NCBI RefSeq assembly: GCF_905220565.1
Contig: NC_059419.1
Coordinates: 620,001 to 684,000 of the forward strand
Length of the DNA: 64,000 nt
Reading direction: 5' to 3'
Source: Melitaea cinxia
Lineage: Eukaryota > Arthropoda > Insecta > Lepidoptera > Nymphalidae
How positions within the stretch are numbered: position 1 is the stretch's first letter; the number at the start of each line of letters is the position of its first letter. Positions 10,851 through 23,104 of this stretch are shown in pieces. The notes beneath the pieces were generated by a model, which saw only the letters and a program-made list of their open reading frames with translations, was not told the origin of the DNA and ran no database searches. The position numbers were made by a program, and so were the translations under genes.

Positions 10851-11822
10851 GGTATTCTAAGCAATATAAAAATTTCAAATAAAAGATGTTTCGACACGAG
10901 ATTTACGAGATGATGACGAAAACTAAACATTTGATTGATACTGCAGATGCCCAAATAGTACAGTTCCAACAGCAAAGTGAGACCAAATAGTGAAGTAAAA
11001 TGTTTGATGAACTGAACAGCTGGAACGCACCGCAATTAAAGTTAACACATCAATGCTTCGCTCTCAGACGATATTTGTTTGTGAAAAGCAAATATTGGTC
11101 TTTGTCTATTTGAATTTCAGACTACCTTAACGGATCCATTTGCCAATCGTACTGTCATGGACTGCGGTCTTTGGATGTTGATGTAAATGTATTTACGTGA
11201 TAAAGCATGTGGGATGGAATGGTGCGGGTTATATTGTAGATTTTAGTTCAGTTCAGAGCAGTCTTGCCAGACGTGAATTATAATTCTTTTCTTAACTTTT
11301 AAAAGCATGATTTCATTTACATTACTTATTAAAAGAATAGATCTCTTATAATAATCGGCTCTCTTTTAAAATAGTCTCTATAGTCTAAATAGTCTCTTTT
11401 AAAACTGAATAAAAATATTAAAAGGACTCCTATCATAAAATACAAAAATATGTATAATTTGCCTAACCTTTAAAATTACTCTGATAAAATAAACCCGAAC
11501 AAAAACTTTGATTTTTAAAAACGTAATATTTTTTTAGATACTCGTTAACATTTTTCGACTTACGTGTAAAAAAAACTTCGACAAAAAAAAAAGGTTTAAA
11601 AACGTATCATTTGACTTGCAAAATTGAAACGAAATTGTATAGTAAAGTTGATTGCCATCGATATGCAAATCGTTTCACCCAAAGCTACTATCTTTGTCAG
11701 TAAAGCGTTTATTTCGGTTGTTTTATGATTGATAAAATTTTATTACTATTTACAAAATACAGTTATCAACGGCTATTTGCCTTGATTTCAATTATCAGAC
11801 TACTGTAACCTTTATAATTAAA
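10851..11822. other. no gene seen
   Basis: A/T-rich unique sequence with runs of A and T. No frame or repeat family is recognised. Confidence 0.55.
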
Positions 11823-12026
11823 CTAGCTGACCCCGTAAACGTTGTTTTGCCAAATATCTTAATAACCCCCTTAATCGCCCCCCTACAACTTAGGGGTATG
11901 AAAAATAGATGTTGTTCGATTCTCAGACCTACCCGATATGCACACAAAATTTCATGAGAATCGGTCAAGCCGTTTCGGAGGAGTTTAACTACAAATACCG
12001 CGACACGAGAATTTTATATATTAAGA
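11823..12026 (-). mobile_element. small Helitron, family 2
   Basis: On the minus strand it starts TCTTAATATATAAAATTCTC and ends with GGGGTCAGCTAG. It sits between A and T, the Helitron target. It is non-coding and about 204 bp. Copies are at 13522-13724 and 20633-20823, with a truncated one at 40210-40347. Confidence 0.8.
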
Positions 12027-13521
12027 TTATTCTCTGGTGATACGGATCATATTGATTCTTACGAAATTGGTGTACATAAACAATTTTAAGTAAAATCACA
12101 TGGCTCTCATCGTCAAGACCTCTCGCGAATCATGTCTTATTTTCGATTCCGTTCGAAACAAACTCTCGATCGTAGATACTTCAGACATGATCATTTAAAA
12201 CAGAAAAGAAAGTTCAAGAAAAAAAAACGCATTTCTTTATGACAAATTTTTTATACTCAACGTTTCCCAGTGGAAAGGATTTATGTATCATGAAACGCAA
12301 AACACAAACAGAAATTCCCAGACCCTGACGAACACTTGCATGTACTTATTACGCGCTGGGAGCCACCAAGCCATTATATCAATTATAGCAATAGATCTCT
12401 TAGAAAACCAATACTAGGTAAAACCTCAAATAAGTCTAGACCTCACATTTAAGTAGTTACTAAAAATAGCACCTAGTTAGGGCGACGAAACGTTACTCGA
12501 GTCTCGAGCACTCTACACCGCACTACACACGCCTAACTGAACAACTTCGCGAAAATTACGTAAGAAACTGCGTCGATATAATGTTCCCCTAAGGACCTAC
12601 GAGGCTGAAGAATCGTTACTATACGTATCTTAGAGCGACCTTCCTAATAATTGTTTGAAGTGTGCAATTGTCATTACATAATACTTTTCATTTAGTTATA
12701 TTTTATTCTGCGTTATGTAGTTGGTATAACGTTGTTAAAATTTCTAACTGATATGACTGTACGTGGTTGAGGTATGTATATTAAATCTACATAAAATTAT
12801 ATAAGCACAACTAAAAGCCGTTAAACCTAAAACTAAATGGAAATGTTATCGTACCAACTTTTATTCATTCGAGAAATCTAGTAAAAAGTTCACTCACATT
12901 TCGCAAACCCTTCACAAGATGTAAATTTTTTACTAAATTTTTACTAAATATGTATTCGAAATCTCTATTTATTGAATTTTTCTAATAAGTTTTAAGACTA
13001 TAAATATGGTATGAATATTTTTTTGTCATTACTTTTCAAATTATTCAACATTTAGCTAAGCGAAATAACTTACTTTAGTAATACCTATTTTGTTGGCAAC
13101 ATAAAGGCCATAGCTGGTCAATGGTCAAAGGTCAAAATTCTGATATAAATGGAACAGTAGAGAAAAAAATGTTTTAACTACGAAAAAAAAAACAACAGAA
13201 AGTGCCAGACGTTTAACCCTTAACTTGCGAAGACCAAATAGACCAGGAAGACAGACATGTTTAATTAAACGAGGGGGTTGAACAATAAATTTAAGGGTTG
13301 TTTTATTTCACAAGATACAAAGACTTGGCTCTCCTTTCAATGGCCCAGACGTGATGTCCTGAATATTTCATCGAAGGTGAGGGTGGTCCACGCTCCCTTT
13401 GAGACAGGGTTTCAATTTTAGTGACCGTACTGGAAAATTAAAATGGAAAAACGTATGTAGAGTTGTTCAGTACAATGTAATGTTAACGTCACGAATGTGT
13501 TCACAGTGTGACTCTTATTTA
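12027..13521. other. intergenic stretch with a cluster of nuclear-receptor-like half-sites
   Basis: No coding frame. The part around 12480-12640 is less A/T-rich than its surroundings and looks unique. At 13115-13134 three hexamers (TGGTCA, TGGTCA, AGGTCA) are each spaced by one A. Confidence 0.4.
13115..13134 (+). promoter_or_regulatory. triple DR1-type half-site cluster
   Basis: TGGTCA-A-TGGTCA-A-AGGTCA gives two overlapping direct repeats with one-base spacing, the arrangement bound by HNF4 and RXR/USP-type receptors. Function is inferred from the motif only. Confidence 0.3.
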
Positions 13522-13724
13522 TCTTATATATAAAATTCTCGTGTCACAATGTTAGTTACCTCCTCCGAAACAGCTGGACTGATTTTTATGAAATTTTGTG
13601 TGCATATCGATTGGGTCTGAGAATCGGCCAACATCTATTTTTTGATACCCCTAAGTTATATCGAGGGAGGGATCAAGGGAGTTAATAATATATATGGCAA
13701 AACAACGTTTTAGGGGTCAGCTAG
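13522..13724 (+). mobile_element. small Helitron, family 2
   Basis: Starts TCTTATATATAAAATTCTCG after an A and ends GGGGTCAGCTAG before a T. It is the plus-strand counterpart of the copy at 11823-12026. Confidence 0.85.
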
Positions 13725-14194
13725 TTTTCTTTATAGCTTGATAGCTCCGATTATAATTACCTATTTACAATTATACAAAATACCCATAAATATACAAAAC
13801 AACGAGATCAAAGTTATACCTACATCGATATACTGTTCATCTGTACGTCTCCTTCCAATTCCATTGTTATAAATAAATCAAAAAATCCACAGTACTTTAT
13901 AACATTATTATATCTAAGCAACATCTGGTAACAAAACTCCACAATCAATATTATTTCAATTAAATTTGCAAACGAATAATCCACAAAAACAAACTTTCAT
14001 CCGACCCCATTACGAACTGTCACAAAATACAAATTAGCAAAACATAGTTACAAACTGTGCCTTCGGAATCGAAACTAAATTTAGCGAAAATAAAATCAAT
14101 TAGAAACAACGATTTGGATGTTAAAATTTATCTCATCGTAAAAGTATCTGATATGTCACGATTGTGTATTATACTCGTATTACATATTATTCCC
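13725..14194. other. no gene seen
   Basis: A/T-rich unique sequence. A 69-codon frame (14057-14266) runs into the LINE fragment and is not credible. Confidence 0.5.
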
Positions 14195-14382
14195 TGCTGT
14201 GTGGTTACGACAATAAAGAATATAGCCACCCCCTCTCTTTCCGTGGGTATCGTAAGAGGTGACTAAGGGATAGCACAGTTCCACTACCACCTTTGAACTT
14301 GAAAAGCAACCGATGGCGGGATAACCATCCAACTGCTGGCTTTAAATACACAGGCCGAAGACGGGCAGTGTCTTCTGTGCGA
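14195..14382 (+). mobile_element. RTE-like LINE 3'-region fragment
   Basis: Carries the block CACCCCCTCTCTTTCCGTGG through GATGGCGGGATAACCATCCA to the GCCGAAGACGGGCAG segment. The same blocks occur in order at 49499-49730, where they continue into the LINE tail. This copy is truncated before the tail. Confidence 0.7.
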
Positions 14383-14768
14383 AATACATATTCAGAAATA
14401 TATTTTCTGATTCGTAAACAACATTTACTGCCATAATGTACATAAAGCAACAAAAAAAAACATATTTAAGGAAATTCTTGTATAATATTCTTTATGTGAA
14501 AAACATATTACTTTTTTTACTTAAGCGAATGTCAATCAACGGAAACACGAAGAGGATTGCTGAGAAATCTTTTCGGCGTTCATTTTTTAACATTTGGTAT
14601 GGTTTTTTTTTTCTTTTTTTAACAGAAAAAAAATAAACATTACAAAAGCTAATTTGACGAAAGTTCAGAATTAAATATTTCATATTAACTTGGGAATCAA
14701 AGATTTATTTATTTATTGTTAACTTTTATCTCTATCATATAAAGAAACAGTAAATAGAAAAAATATAA
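14383..14768. other. no gene seen
   Basis: A- and T-rich sequence. Frames of 60-70 codons on both strands consist mostly of poly-Lys/Phe-like stretches and are not credible. Confidence 0.5.
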
Positions 14769-14810
14769 TATACAAGCTGACCTGGCGAACTTCGTGCCAC
14801 CTTATTTTAC
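14769..14810 (-). mobile_element. Helitron family 3, 3'-end fragment
   Basis: On the minus strand it reads GTGGCACGAAGTTCGCCAGG then TCAGCTTG, matching the end of the copy at 46213-46410. The 5' part is lost. Confidence 0.5.
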
Positions 14811-15400
14811 TAACCGACTTCCAAAAAAGGAGGAGGTTCTCAATTCGACTGTATTTTTTTTTTATGTATGTTACATCAGAACTTTTGAAGTTTTGACCGT
14901 GTGGACCGATTTCGACAATTTTTTTTAATCTAAAGATGGTGTGTGTCAATTGGTCCCATTTAAATTTATTTGAGATCTAACAACTACTTTTCGAGTTATA
15001 TCTAATAATGCGTTTTTACTTGACGCTTTTTTCGTCGACCTACGTTGTATTATACCGCATAACTTTCTACTCGTTGTACCGATTTTGATAATTCTTTTTT
15101 TGTTGGAAAGGAGATATGCCTAGTTTAGTACTATGATAAGTAAACCAGGATCTGATGATGGGATCCCAGAGAAATCGATGGAAACTCTTGAAAATCTCGA
15201 ATAACTTTTTACTGGTTGTACCGATTTTAATAATTTTTAATTTAATCGAAAGCTGATGTTTGTCATGTGGTCACATATAAATTTTATTGAGATCTGATAA
15301 CTACTTTTTGAGTAATCTTTGATAACGCATATTTACTTAACTATTTTTTCGTCGATCCACGTTGTATTAATCGTCGATGTAATTGAAGTCGTTTTCTTTT
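14811..15400. mobile_element. foldback element, copy 2
   Basis: Starts with the same AACCGACTTCCAAAAAAGGA end as the element at 6401-6960 and shares its interior blocks (GTCGACCTACGTTGTATTAT and the AATCGAAAGCTGATGTT type segment). The right arm has decayed to TTGAAGTCGTTTTC. An unrelated patch near 15100-15200 may be an insertion. Confidence 0.65.
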
Positions 15401-17189
15401 TCGTTTGAGAGCAAACACAATTATTTATATCGCAAATATTAGAATTATATATGCCGATATAAAATATATTATTATATTCCTTATCGCACTTAAAAAAAGA
15501 AACAAGAAAAAATCATATTTACAAAGAAAGTTGGCAAGGGCGAACTTATCTCTAGAAGAGATCTCTACCAGTCTACCCATGGTGCTGAGAATTGCTGTTA
15601 TCGCGGGGCACAGAAGTGCAAGAGTGATTAATAATAATGATTATAAATCTATATTTTGAGTTGAACAAAGTTACATATCTGGGCGAAATTTCATTAAATA
15701 GGTCCAGTAGTTTCAAAGATTAGCCCTGACAAACAGCTTCACAAGGGATTTTTGTACAGGCAGATAAGGCAATTTAGTCCTCTTACAAGAAACTTTTATA
15801 TCAAAACGAGAGTTAAATATTTATTTAGTCAAGTTTGAAAAAGGGTACATTAAGGTATCATTAATTCTCATTTAAAGGGCGCGGCCCTTGGCCCCAACTT
15901 GGGATTCCAACTTAATTTGAACAGATCTATGGTCACCGCACTACGTCATTGAGACACTAACATAACGTGTAATCGTGTAAATTTGGCGTAACCATCCTTG
16001 CTAGTTTTACATAATTTAAAACCATCAAACATTATGAATGTATATTTTGACTGACGTACCAACCTACTTTGTTTCTTTAGCCTACGTGACATTGGCGAAA
16101 TAATCTGCTATTTATTTTATCTGCGATACCATTAATATATTTACCATTATCTTTGCTATTACTTCACCATAGCTACTACTGTTTTATCTATGCTAAATAT
16201 TTTTTTATTCTGTGCTACTATTATTTTATCTGTGCTACTAATATTTTATCTGTGCTTCTTACTACGTAATCTGTGCTATAATTATTTCATCTATGTTATT
16301 ATAACTATACCTGTTATATAACTCTATCCCGTCTCAATTAGGTATTAGAAAGTGCTTTTTTTTGCTAAATTCTCTAATTCCTCTCACTTTTAAAATTACA
16401 CTTTGTCAAAAAACTTGATTTGTATTACGAACATTATAAAAAGTAATTAGAGTAATCGTTTCGCCGTTTTTGCCAATTAATATTTAATTTTTAATGACTA
16501 ACTCTACTAACGTACTTTTGGTTAATAGTTCATATGGTAATTATTTTATTTACTCGATATTTTATATTTGTGTGTGTGTGTGTGTTGTTTATGTGTAAGT
16601 ATAGATCTGTGTACGTGCATGTGTATGTATGATTTAAATCGTTTTTTTTTTCCTTCACCTTTTCTCGATTCTACGTGACATTAGCGATTTTCGTAATATT
16701 GCAAGCCGTAACCCAAATGAAAGAAGCCTCTATAAGGGTGATAGGTCTGAATGGGGTTCCCATTATCGTAACTGTATATTACTTCCACTATTAGGGATAT
16801 AAAGCGAGCGATTATTATAATAATTTTATCGTATTATTACAGTGTTATCTATTAATTTTGTTCATGTAATTTATTCTCAATCGGCCATACTAATCTATTT
16901 CAGGCAATCAAAATCAAAATAGCTTTATTCAAATAGGCTTCAAAAGCACATTCGAATCGTCATCTTACAAATCAAAATTTCAATCACTGTTAAATGTGAA
17001 GCTAGTACCGATTCGGAGCTTTTATCGGATCTTACTATTTTTCCGGAATAAACAGTATCCTTCTAGACTTAGCCTATATCTATGCCAAATATCATCCATT
17101 CATTCATTCAGCTTAATGGCTTCCAAGAGTGCCAAACTAGCACAGATGATTTCGCCAAAATCATTATCCATATCTATCGATTCTGGATC
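15401..17189. other. no gene seen; degenerate short repeats
   Basis: Between about 16145 and 16300 the motif ATTTTATCTGTGCTACTA recurs several times with drift. A short (TG)n run lies at 16569-16586, and near 16905-16990 there is a fragment resembling a common lepidopteran repeat (AAAATAGCTTTATTCAAATA). The 84-codon frame at 15405-15659 looks random. Confidence 0.4.
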
Positions 17190-17234
17190 GATCGAGTTTG
17201 GATGATATTAATCCAATATCATCCAAACTCGATC
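17190..17234. repeat. perfect 20-bp hairpin
   Basis: GATCGAGTTTGGATGATATT (17190-17209) and its exact complement (17215-17234) flank a five-base loop. The adjacent sequence repeats GTCGTGATT twice. Confidence 0.85.
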
Positions 17235-17428
17235 AGTCGATCTGTCGTGATTGATTCAAAAACCATGTCGTGATTAATCCAAACTTCAACATTTATATTA
17301 GCATGGTTGTGAAACACTTTATTTTTATTTAATTACGGTCTGGTGACTGACCGTTGACGCGATTGGCAATATATGCATCTAACTAATCTAATGTTACCTA
17401 AAACAGATGTAGCAGATGTTTGACGACG

Positions 17429-17640
17429 CGTTGGCGCAGCGGTCACAGTACTGACTGTTGCGCTGGCGGTCGCAGATTCGATTCCCGCTCACGACAGATA
17501 TTTGTATTGGCCATATAGATGTTTGTTGAGGTCTGGGCGTTTGTGCTTGTGTATTGTGTGTGTTTCCGGACCCCCGACACAGGAGAAAATCCTGCTGGGG
17601 GCCGTTGAGTGTAAAGCGATTATTTATTATTATTAATATA
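17429..17640 (+). mobile_element. tRNA-derived SINE, family B variant
   Basis: The head has an A-box-like GTTGGCGCAGCGGTCAC and a B box (GATTCGATTCCC). The body carries TTGTATTGGCCATATAGATG and the GGGGGCCGTTGAGTGT segment, and it ends in a TTATTATTATT-like tail. This variant differs from SINE-A in its 3' half. The minus copy at 48686-48876 is the same variant. Confidence 0.8.
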
Positions 17641-17732
17641 TGTGTTTTAGTTACATTAGTACCAGTCGACCGTGTACTTGTCTATGTAAAATATATTTAT
17701 TGTGTTCAACTACTGGTATTTAGGCATTTGAA

Positions 17733-18448
17733 TCACTACACAGTATAAAACAAAGTCGCTTTCTCTGTCCCTGCACATGTATGTACGCTTAAATCTTTAA
17801 AACTACGCAACGAATTTTGATGCGGTTCTTTTTAATAGATAGATTGATTCAAGAGGAAGGTTTATATGTATAATAACATCCATTAAATAGTGGAGAAATA
17901 CTGTTATTTTTGAGTTTTCTAATGTTATGTCGTAAATAATTATTTTTTTTTCGCTTAAATTGCAAACGCAGGCTGAACCCTATGAGATTTATCAAAATAA
18001 TGTACTAAATATTGTACACATTGAAAAGGTCTACAGAAAACTCCGCGATGGTATATACCTATCTCTTATGGATATCCCACAATAACATTTTTTTGTCATT
18101 TACTTTTTACGACAAATAATGGCTAATTTTCGAAGCGATTTTAACCAATACAGCATTAATCCTTATCCAATTAAATACCTTAAATATATTTTTTATTTAA
18201 TATAGATCTATATGGCCCTTTACAGCAAATGATTTAAATGAATATTTTCGAAGATATTACAGATTTAAAAATCGCGGTACGTAGTGTTTGCGGCGGTTCC
18301 GGCCGGTTTTTACTCTAAGTTAACGCGTGCGGGTCACGGGCAGTAATGAATAAATCAAAACTACTGATCGATTTTAATCATTTTTTCAGTGAATGACATA
18401 GGCTATAATTATATTTTATACCCGTGCGAAGCCGGAGCGGGTCGCTAG
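17733..18448 (+). mobile_element. Lep1-like non-autonomous Helitron, long copy
   Basis: Starts TCACTACACAGTATAAAAC after an A and ends with the ACCCG...CGGGT hairpin followed by CGCTAG before a T, the expected Helitron ends. At 716 bp it is far longer than the copies at 32244-32426 and 39031-39227, which lack most of the interior. No Rep/helicase coding is present, so it depends on an autonomous relative. Confidence 0.85.
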
Positions 18449-18760
18449 TATATGTATAATACATACATAGTATAGTACATATGTAATGTGTAACACTGAT
18501 TTCTGCAATGGATGTTCCCGTGTGAAGGTTGAGACGGTAATTACGGGAACAAGAGACGTAACTAACGCGGTAGACATCTGGAGCGCTTGAAGCGCTTGAA
18601 TATGGTCAGCTATTTGTGATACACGGTTTATTAGTCGAGGGAGGTCTACGAGTTAAATATAAAATTAATGCTGAAACTAATTGAAATAATATCAAGTTAT
18701 CAATAAAAAATTACATTGTTACTTTACAAATATTAAGAATATTGTTGTAAGAAGTAATAT

Positions 18761-19190
18761 GGACCGTCTTCGCGATTCTAGACAGTCTTAGAACTGTTGA
18801 AGTAAAACTAATGTAAAAAAGAAAATGCACGCCGATAATAAAATAAACAGTCCACAATTATACCAGTGGATGTTGTGAAATAAAAAAAAAAAAACTCTAA
18901 TGATCTTTCTACGGCAATGTTATAAAAGTTAAAATGAAAAGCTCATAAAGTAATCTTGATGTGCGAGAAAACGTGAAAAACGTGTGACCTTAAAGTTAAA
19001 AGAAAAAGTCGTTACATTTATTTCTTTGGCTTACAGATGATTTAGCCAGTCAGGTAGAACAGAGAATACACTCAAGAGATTGATTGATACGGTCGAGAGT
19101 ACAAACTCCATCAAATTTTGAAAACACCAATTAATATGCAAATATTAAACTGAAATATATTACATAATTTGTGTTATATGAAGACGGTCC
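18761..19190. mobile_element. possible MITE with 11-bp inverted ends
   Basis: GGACCGTCTTC (18761-18771) and GAAGACGGTCC (19180-19190) are exact inverted repeats 430 bp apart. A long A-rich run follows directly. No coding frame lies between. Target duplication is not evident. Confidence 0.35.
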
Positions 19191-20632
19191 CAAAAAAAAA
19201 AAAAAATAAAAAAAAAAAAAAATAATACACATAAGCAACATCCACACGAACAACATTGCAACTCAAAATAAAATGAAAGCACATATTTCAATTTATGTCT
19301 CTTTAAATTCGAAGTGAATCTCTTTAAAGTTGCAACAAAGTGTTGACGTCATATTCGAGTTGAGAGAGCTTTTTGAATACAATTTGATTACGACTTGGCT
19401 TGTGATCTCGAGCGTTTGCTTATCAACTGGTAAGTTGCCAAGTTTCCTAACGTATTCGAACTTGTTTGCTATCACGTCAGATCGTGATAGAACATGTTTT
19501 AGTTGACGGCATTATGACGTGTCCATTGAAGGAGAAATGTCAGGATGCTGTTGTGAAAACGTCAAAAGAAATATTATTTTGTCTATTCATATTCTAAAAA
19601 TATTGATGCTTTTTCATTAACTTTGTGGATAGTTCGGTATCGGTATGGATATTGGGCGTTAGCCTTCAACTTTCCTGAAAATTTTATAAATATTTTTTAT
19701 TATTATTATTTTTTTCTGAACAAAACTATTGATTTCCACTCTGTTGCCGAGCTCTCGGCATCCGAGCCGATACCTATCAAACATCATTGTATACCTAAGT
19801 TACGTAATCTTCAAATAGGCTCTGGAGGTACCAATTAATATATTCCAGGGATAATTTTCACGATTAATTGAGCGTGCAATTGTTCGGATAACATTCTAAT
19901 TAAATTGCTTCCCATTCATAACTGACTTGTAACCGATTTGTTACTATCTATTATATATTGGCTAAGCTGTTTATACGAACGGTTTTGATTCTGCGGGATT
20001 TTGTAGGAAAAAAATTATAAATTCTAATATTTGATAAAACTTTAATCTCTTGTTCGAAATGTAAAGAGAAAATATTTTAAATGATAAATGCTTAATTTTT
20101 TTATTTAATTAAATAAAACGATAAAAAACACATTTGGTAATAAACGTATAGTAGGATGACTATTCACATGACAATTTACTGGACTATCTTGCGCAACTCC
20201 TTCTCAAAACCTAACAGATCCATCATCCAAGGCTGGAAAAACGCTTCTCAAAGTATGCGGAATTAGTGGATACGACATGACTTCACCATTTAATACTTGA
20301 AACTTTTGAGATAACACTAATTACATATGAACATTGCTAGGTTATAAGCAAAAACTAGTCCAATTAACAAGTAATTATTTAAAATACGTGATAACGAATA
20401 AATATTTATATAACTAAATGAATTTAACGCAATGCAAAATCAATTAAAAACACCTTGTGAAAATATTAGCACTACTAATTAGGTACTAGGATATAAGGAA
20501 GGTAATTAGAATGTAAAAAAAAAATCAATATTCGATGAGAAGTGAAACTGACAGCTGCTAAAATATTTTATTTTATTAATTTATGATACACAATAGATTA
20601 TTGTTAATGTTATCATTATATATATAATTATG
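19191..20632. other. no gene seen
   Basis: Opens with A-rich runs (19191-19223). The remainder is A/T-rich with no recognised family. The 60- and 71-codon frames at 19293-19475 and 19623-19838 are unrecognised and probably chance. Confidence 0.5.
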
Positions 20633-20823
20633 CTAGCTGACCCCACAAACGTTTTTTTCCATATATGTTATTAACCCCCCCCCCCCGCTTAGGGTTATGA
20701 AAAACAGCGTTGGCCGATTGTCAGACCTACCCGATTTGCACACAAAATTTTATACAAATCTGTCCAGCCGTTTCGGAGGAGTATTGCAACTAACATTGTG
20801 ACACGAGCTTTTTATATATAGGA
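20633..20823 (-). mobile_element. small Helitron, family 2
   Basis: The minus-strand start TCCTATATATAAAAAGCTCG and the CAGCTAGC end match the copies at 11823 and 13522. The C-run at 20678-20691 has expanded within it. Confidence 0.8.
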
Positions 20824-20962
20824 TATATATCAATCATTCAGTATTCAAAACAACAATCCGTAAGTTTATCTCCAAAAAATATATAAAGAAGAAATAACAA
20901 GCGTTTAACAGAGAAAGAAAGAAAGAAAAAATAAAAGTAAAATAAAATACAACTACTAATTA

Positions 20963-21652
20963 ATAGACCTTCGTTTCGCCGACGATATTGTCATCTTTGC
21001 GGAGACGCTGGATGAGTTAGGCCGAATGCTGGCCGGCCTAAACGAGTCCTCCCGACGTGTCAGTCTCTGTATGAACTTGGATAAGACGAAAGTCATGTTT
21101 AACAACCAAGTCATACCGATACCGGTATCGGTCGATGGTACCCTTCTCGAAGTTGTTCAGGATTATATTTACCTAGGCCATACTATCCAACTGGGCCGCA
21201 ACAACTTCGAGAGGGGGGCCGATAGGAGGATTCGGTTGGGCTGGGCGGCGTTTAGCAGGCTTCGTCGAGTCTTCACTTCGAAGATTCCGCAATGCTTGAA
21301 AACAAAAGTCTTCGAACAATGCGTCTAGCCTGTGTTAACATACGCAGCCGAGACGTGGACACTGACGAAGGGGCTGGTCCACAAGTTTAGGGTCGCTCAA
21401 CGTGCAATGGAACGGGCTATGCTTGGGGTTTCTCTTAAAGATAGGATTAGAAATGAGACTATCCGCGAGAGAACGAAAGTAACCGACGTAGCCTACAGAA
21501 TTAGCAAGTTGAATGTGGGACGTCCTCCGGCCCGTTGGACCGACGATATACGTAAGATTGCCGGTGTCGGCTGGATGAGGATTGCGGAAGACCGGGATGT
21601 CTGGCGCGAACTTGGGGAGGCCTATGTCCAGCAGTGGACTGCGATAGGCTGA
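20963..21652 (+). pseudogene. RTE-like LINE reverse transcriptase, 3' coding fragment
   Basis: This is the C-terminal part of a non-LTR retrotransposon polymerase. It opens inside the reverse transcriptase at LRFADDIVIF (from 20969; the ADD box is the catalytic core) and runs through NLDKTKVMF and YIYLGHTI to the typical C-terminus EAYVQQWTAIG with a stop at 21650-21652. It is dead: a TAG at 21326-21328 interrupts FEQCV/PVLTYAAETW without a frame change. The segment normally found between RISKL and VGRPPARW, about 30 residues, is missing; most of it is seen in the fragment at 55225-55395. The endonuclease and most of the fingers domain are absent, as in a 5'-truncated insertion. Confidence 0.85.
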
Positions 21653-22587
21653 AGTGATGAATTAATAGACACACTATTATCAGAAGTTTCAAAATGTAAC
21701 ATAACGTATCTTGTTAACTAAAAGATTAAATAAATAGAAAACATCAAAGTACCTAAGTAAATTACCAGGATTATACTTCTCGGCCGGTCGAGCGCGCCAT
21801 CGCTAAAGCTAAGCTTACAGATCGCTCGCGGTCTAACCACAGCTTTATGCTAATCGCCGTTTCGTTCCGACATTATGCTAATCCGTTGCGGTTGCATTAA
21901 AAAACTAGATTTTATATAAACTTTGGTAAAATGCAACGCTGTATCACAGGACTAAGTTTGTTTCATAAGTTTCCAGTTATTTTGAGAATGTTTATTTTGC
22001 ACAATATTTTCATGTTAAAAAAGAGAATTTTATTTTAAATTTATCTGCCTTTTGTATCTTTTTTGCATTTTAGGTGATAAAAATATAAGTTTTATTGGGA
22101 GTAGGATTATTGTTATTATTATAACATAGTTATTTCATTTTTATGTTTGGTTTTTCATCAATTATTCCAATTGAAAACAAAGGTTTTAGAGGGAAGGCAA
22201 TATTCTTTAAATCAACAATATGGCGCACAAAATCCGCCATTTTGAATTTATGATATTTTTAAATTAAATGCAAAAATGTTGAACGAATTATAATAAACTC
22301 GGTACGTAGATAACGGGAGAACAAGAATAATACATAGGCTACTTTTAATCTCGCGATTCCCATGGGATCAGAAATTACGAGGAAGACCGCGCCTAATTGG
22401 CGTCATCGTGTGCGTCTACTAGGAGCAATTTGAGATAGTTTATTAGAGGGTATAAGTATTATTTATATGTTTAATATATTAAATTTATAAACACCGAAAG
22501 CTAAAGTAGTATAAGTAAAAAGGGTGTCCACTAAATTCTCTATATTATTATTTATTTGAGAACATATGACATCAATGACACAAATTT
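21653..22587. other. intergenic; small GC-rich island
   Basis: The stretch 21779-21895 is richer in G and C than its surroundings and contains TTATGCTAATC twice (21845-21855 and 21873-21883). Around 22205-22240 an ATCCGCCATTTTGAATTTAT block resembles the unit of the tandem array at 25250-25850. No gene. Confidence 0.4.
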
Positions 22588-22805
22588 TAACTGAGGTAGG
22601 GCACAGCAAATATCCTGCTTAAAGCTGGAGCAGCCAGATTGGCGAAGTATCTCGACCTTACAGAAGATAACAGCTACAACAACACTGCTTTCAAGCAGTG
22701 TTGTGTTCCAGTAAGGAAACTAGAGCTCCTGGGAGGATAGGAAGGATCGGCATTACGTAATCGCTTACCATTGGGTGAGTCGTACGCTTGTTTGCCGACC
22801 TAGTT
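22588..22805 (+). mobile_element. A-tailed retroposon family B
   Basis: Starts TAACTGAGGTAGGGCACAGC and continues with the ACTGCTTTCAAGCAGT hairpin and TTGTTTGCCGACCTAGT, followed by a short A run. Same order as 47391-47640. Confidence 0.75.
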
Positions 22806-23104
22806 GTAAAAATTATTTGACACATAATTATACCATAAAATTCGATTAAAATCAACAACAACGATACAATCAGATATGTACTGCAGTATACTATTTCTCC
22901 ATTTTAGCTTTGATTGTAAATCCGAGCGGGTTAACGACCGGCTAATGGTTTCTAAACCAAACCGGTATTAAAATATCAAGGCTACAACAAAATCGATAAT
23001 CCTATGACACGCGCTGGCTCAAATCAACAATCCCTACCACACTATTTGTAGCTATATTAGTCGACTGTTACCTATAACACAAGCATTAATTTGTTTACCT
23101 TAGG

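Noticed and set aside
15890..15930. GC-rich AAGGGCGCGGCCCTT stem as a regulatory hairpin
   Set aside because: Only six paired bases; not distinguishable from chance.
17429..17500. tRNA gene (A and B boxes)
   Set aside because: The arms do not form a full cloverleaf and the sequence continues into a SINE body; the same holds at 29057, 31598, 45628, 48800 and 61700.
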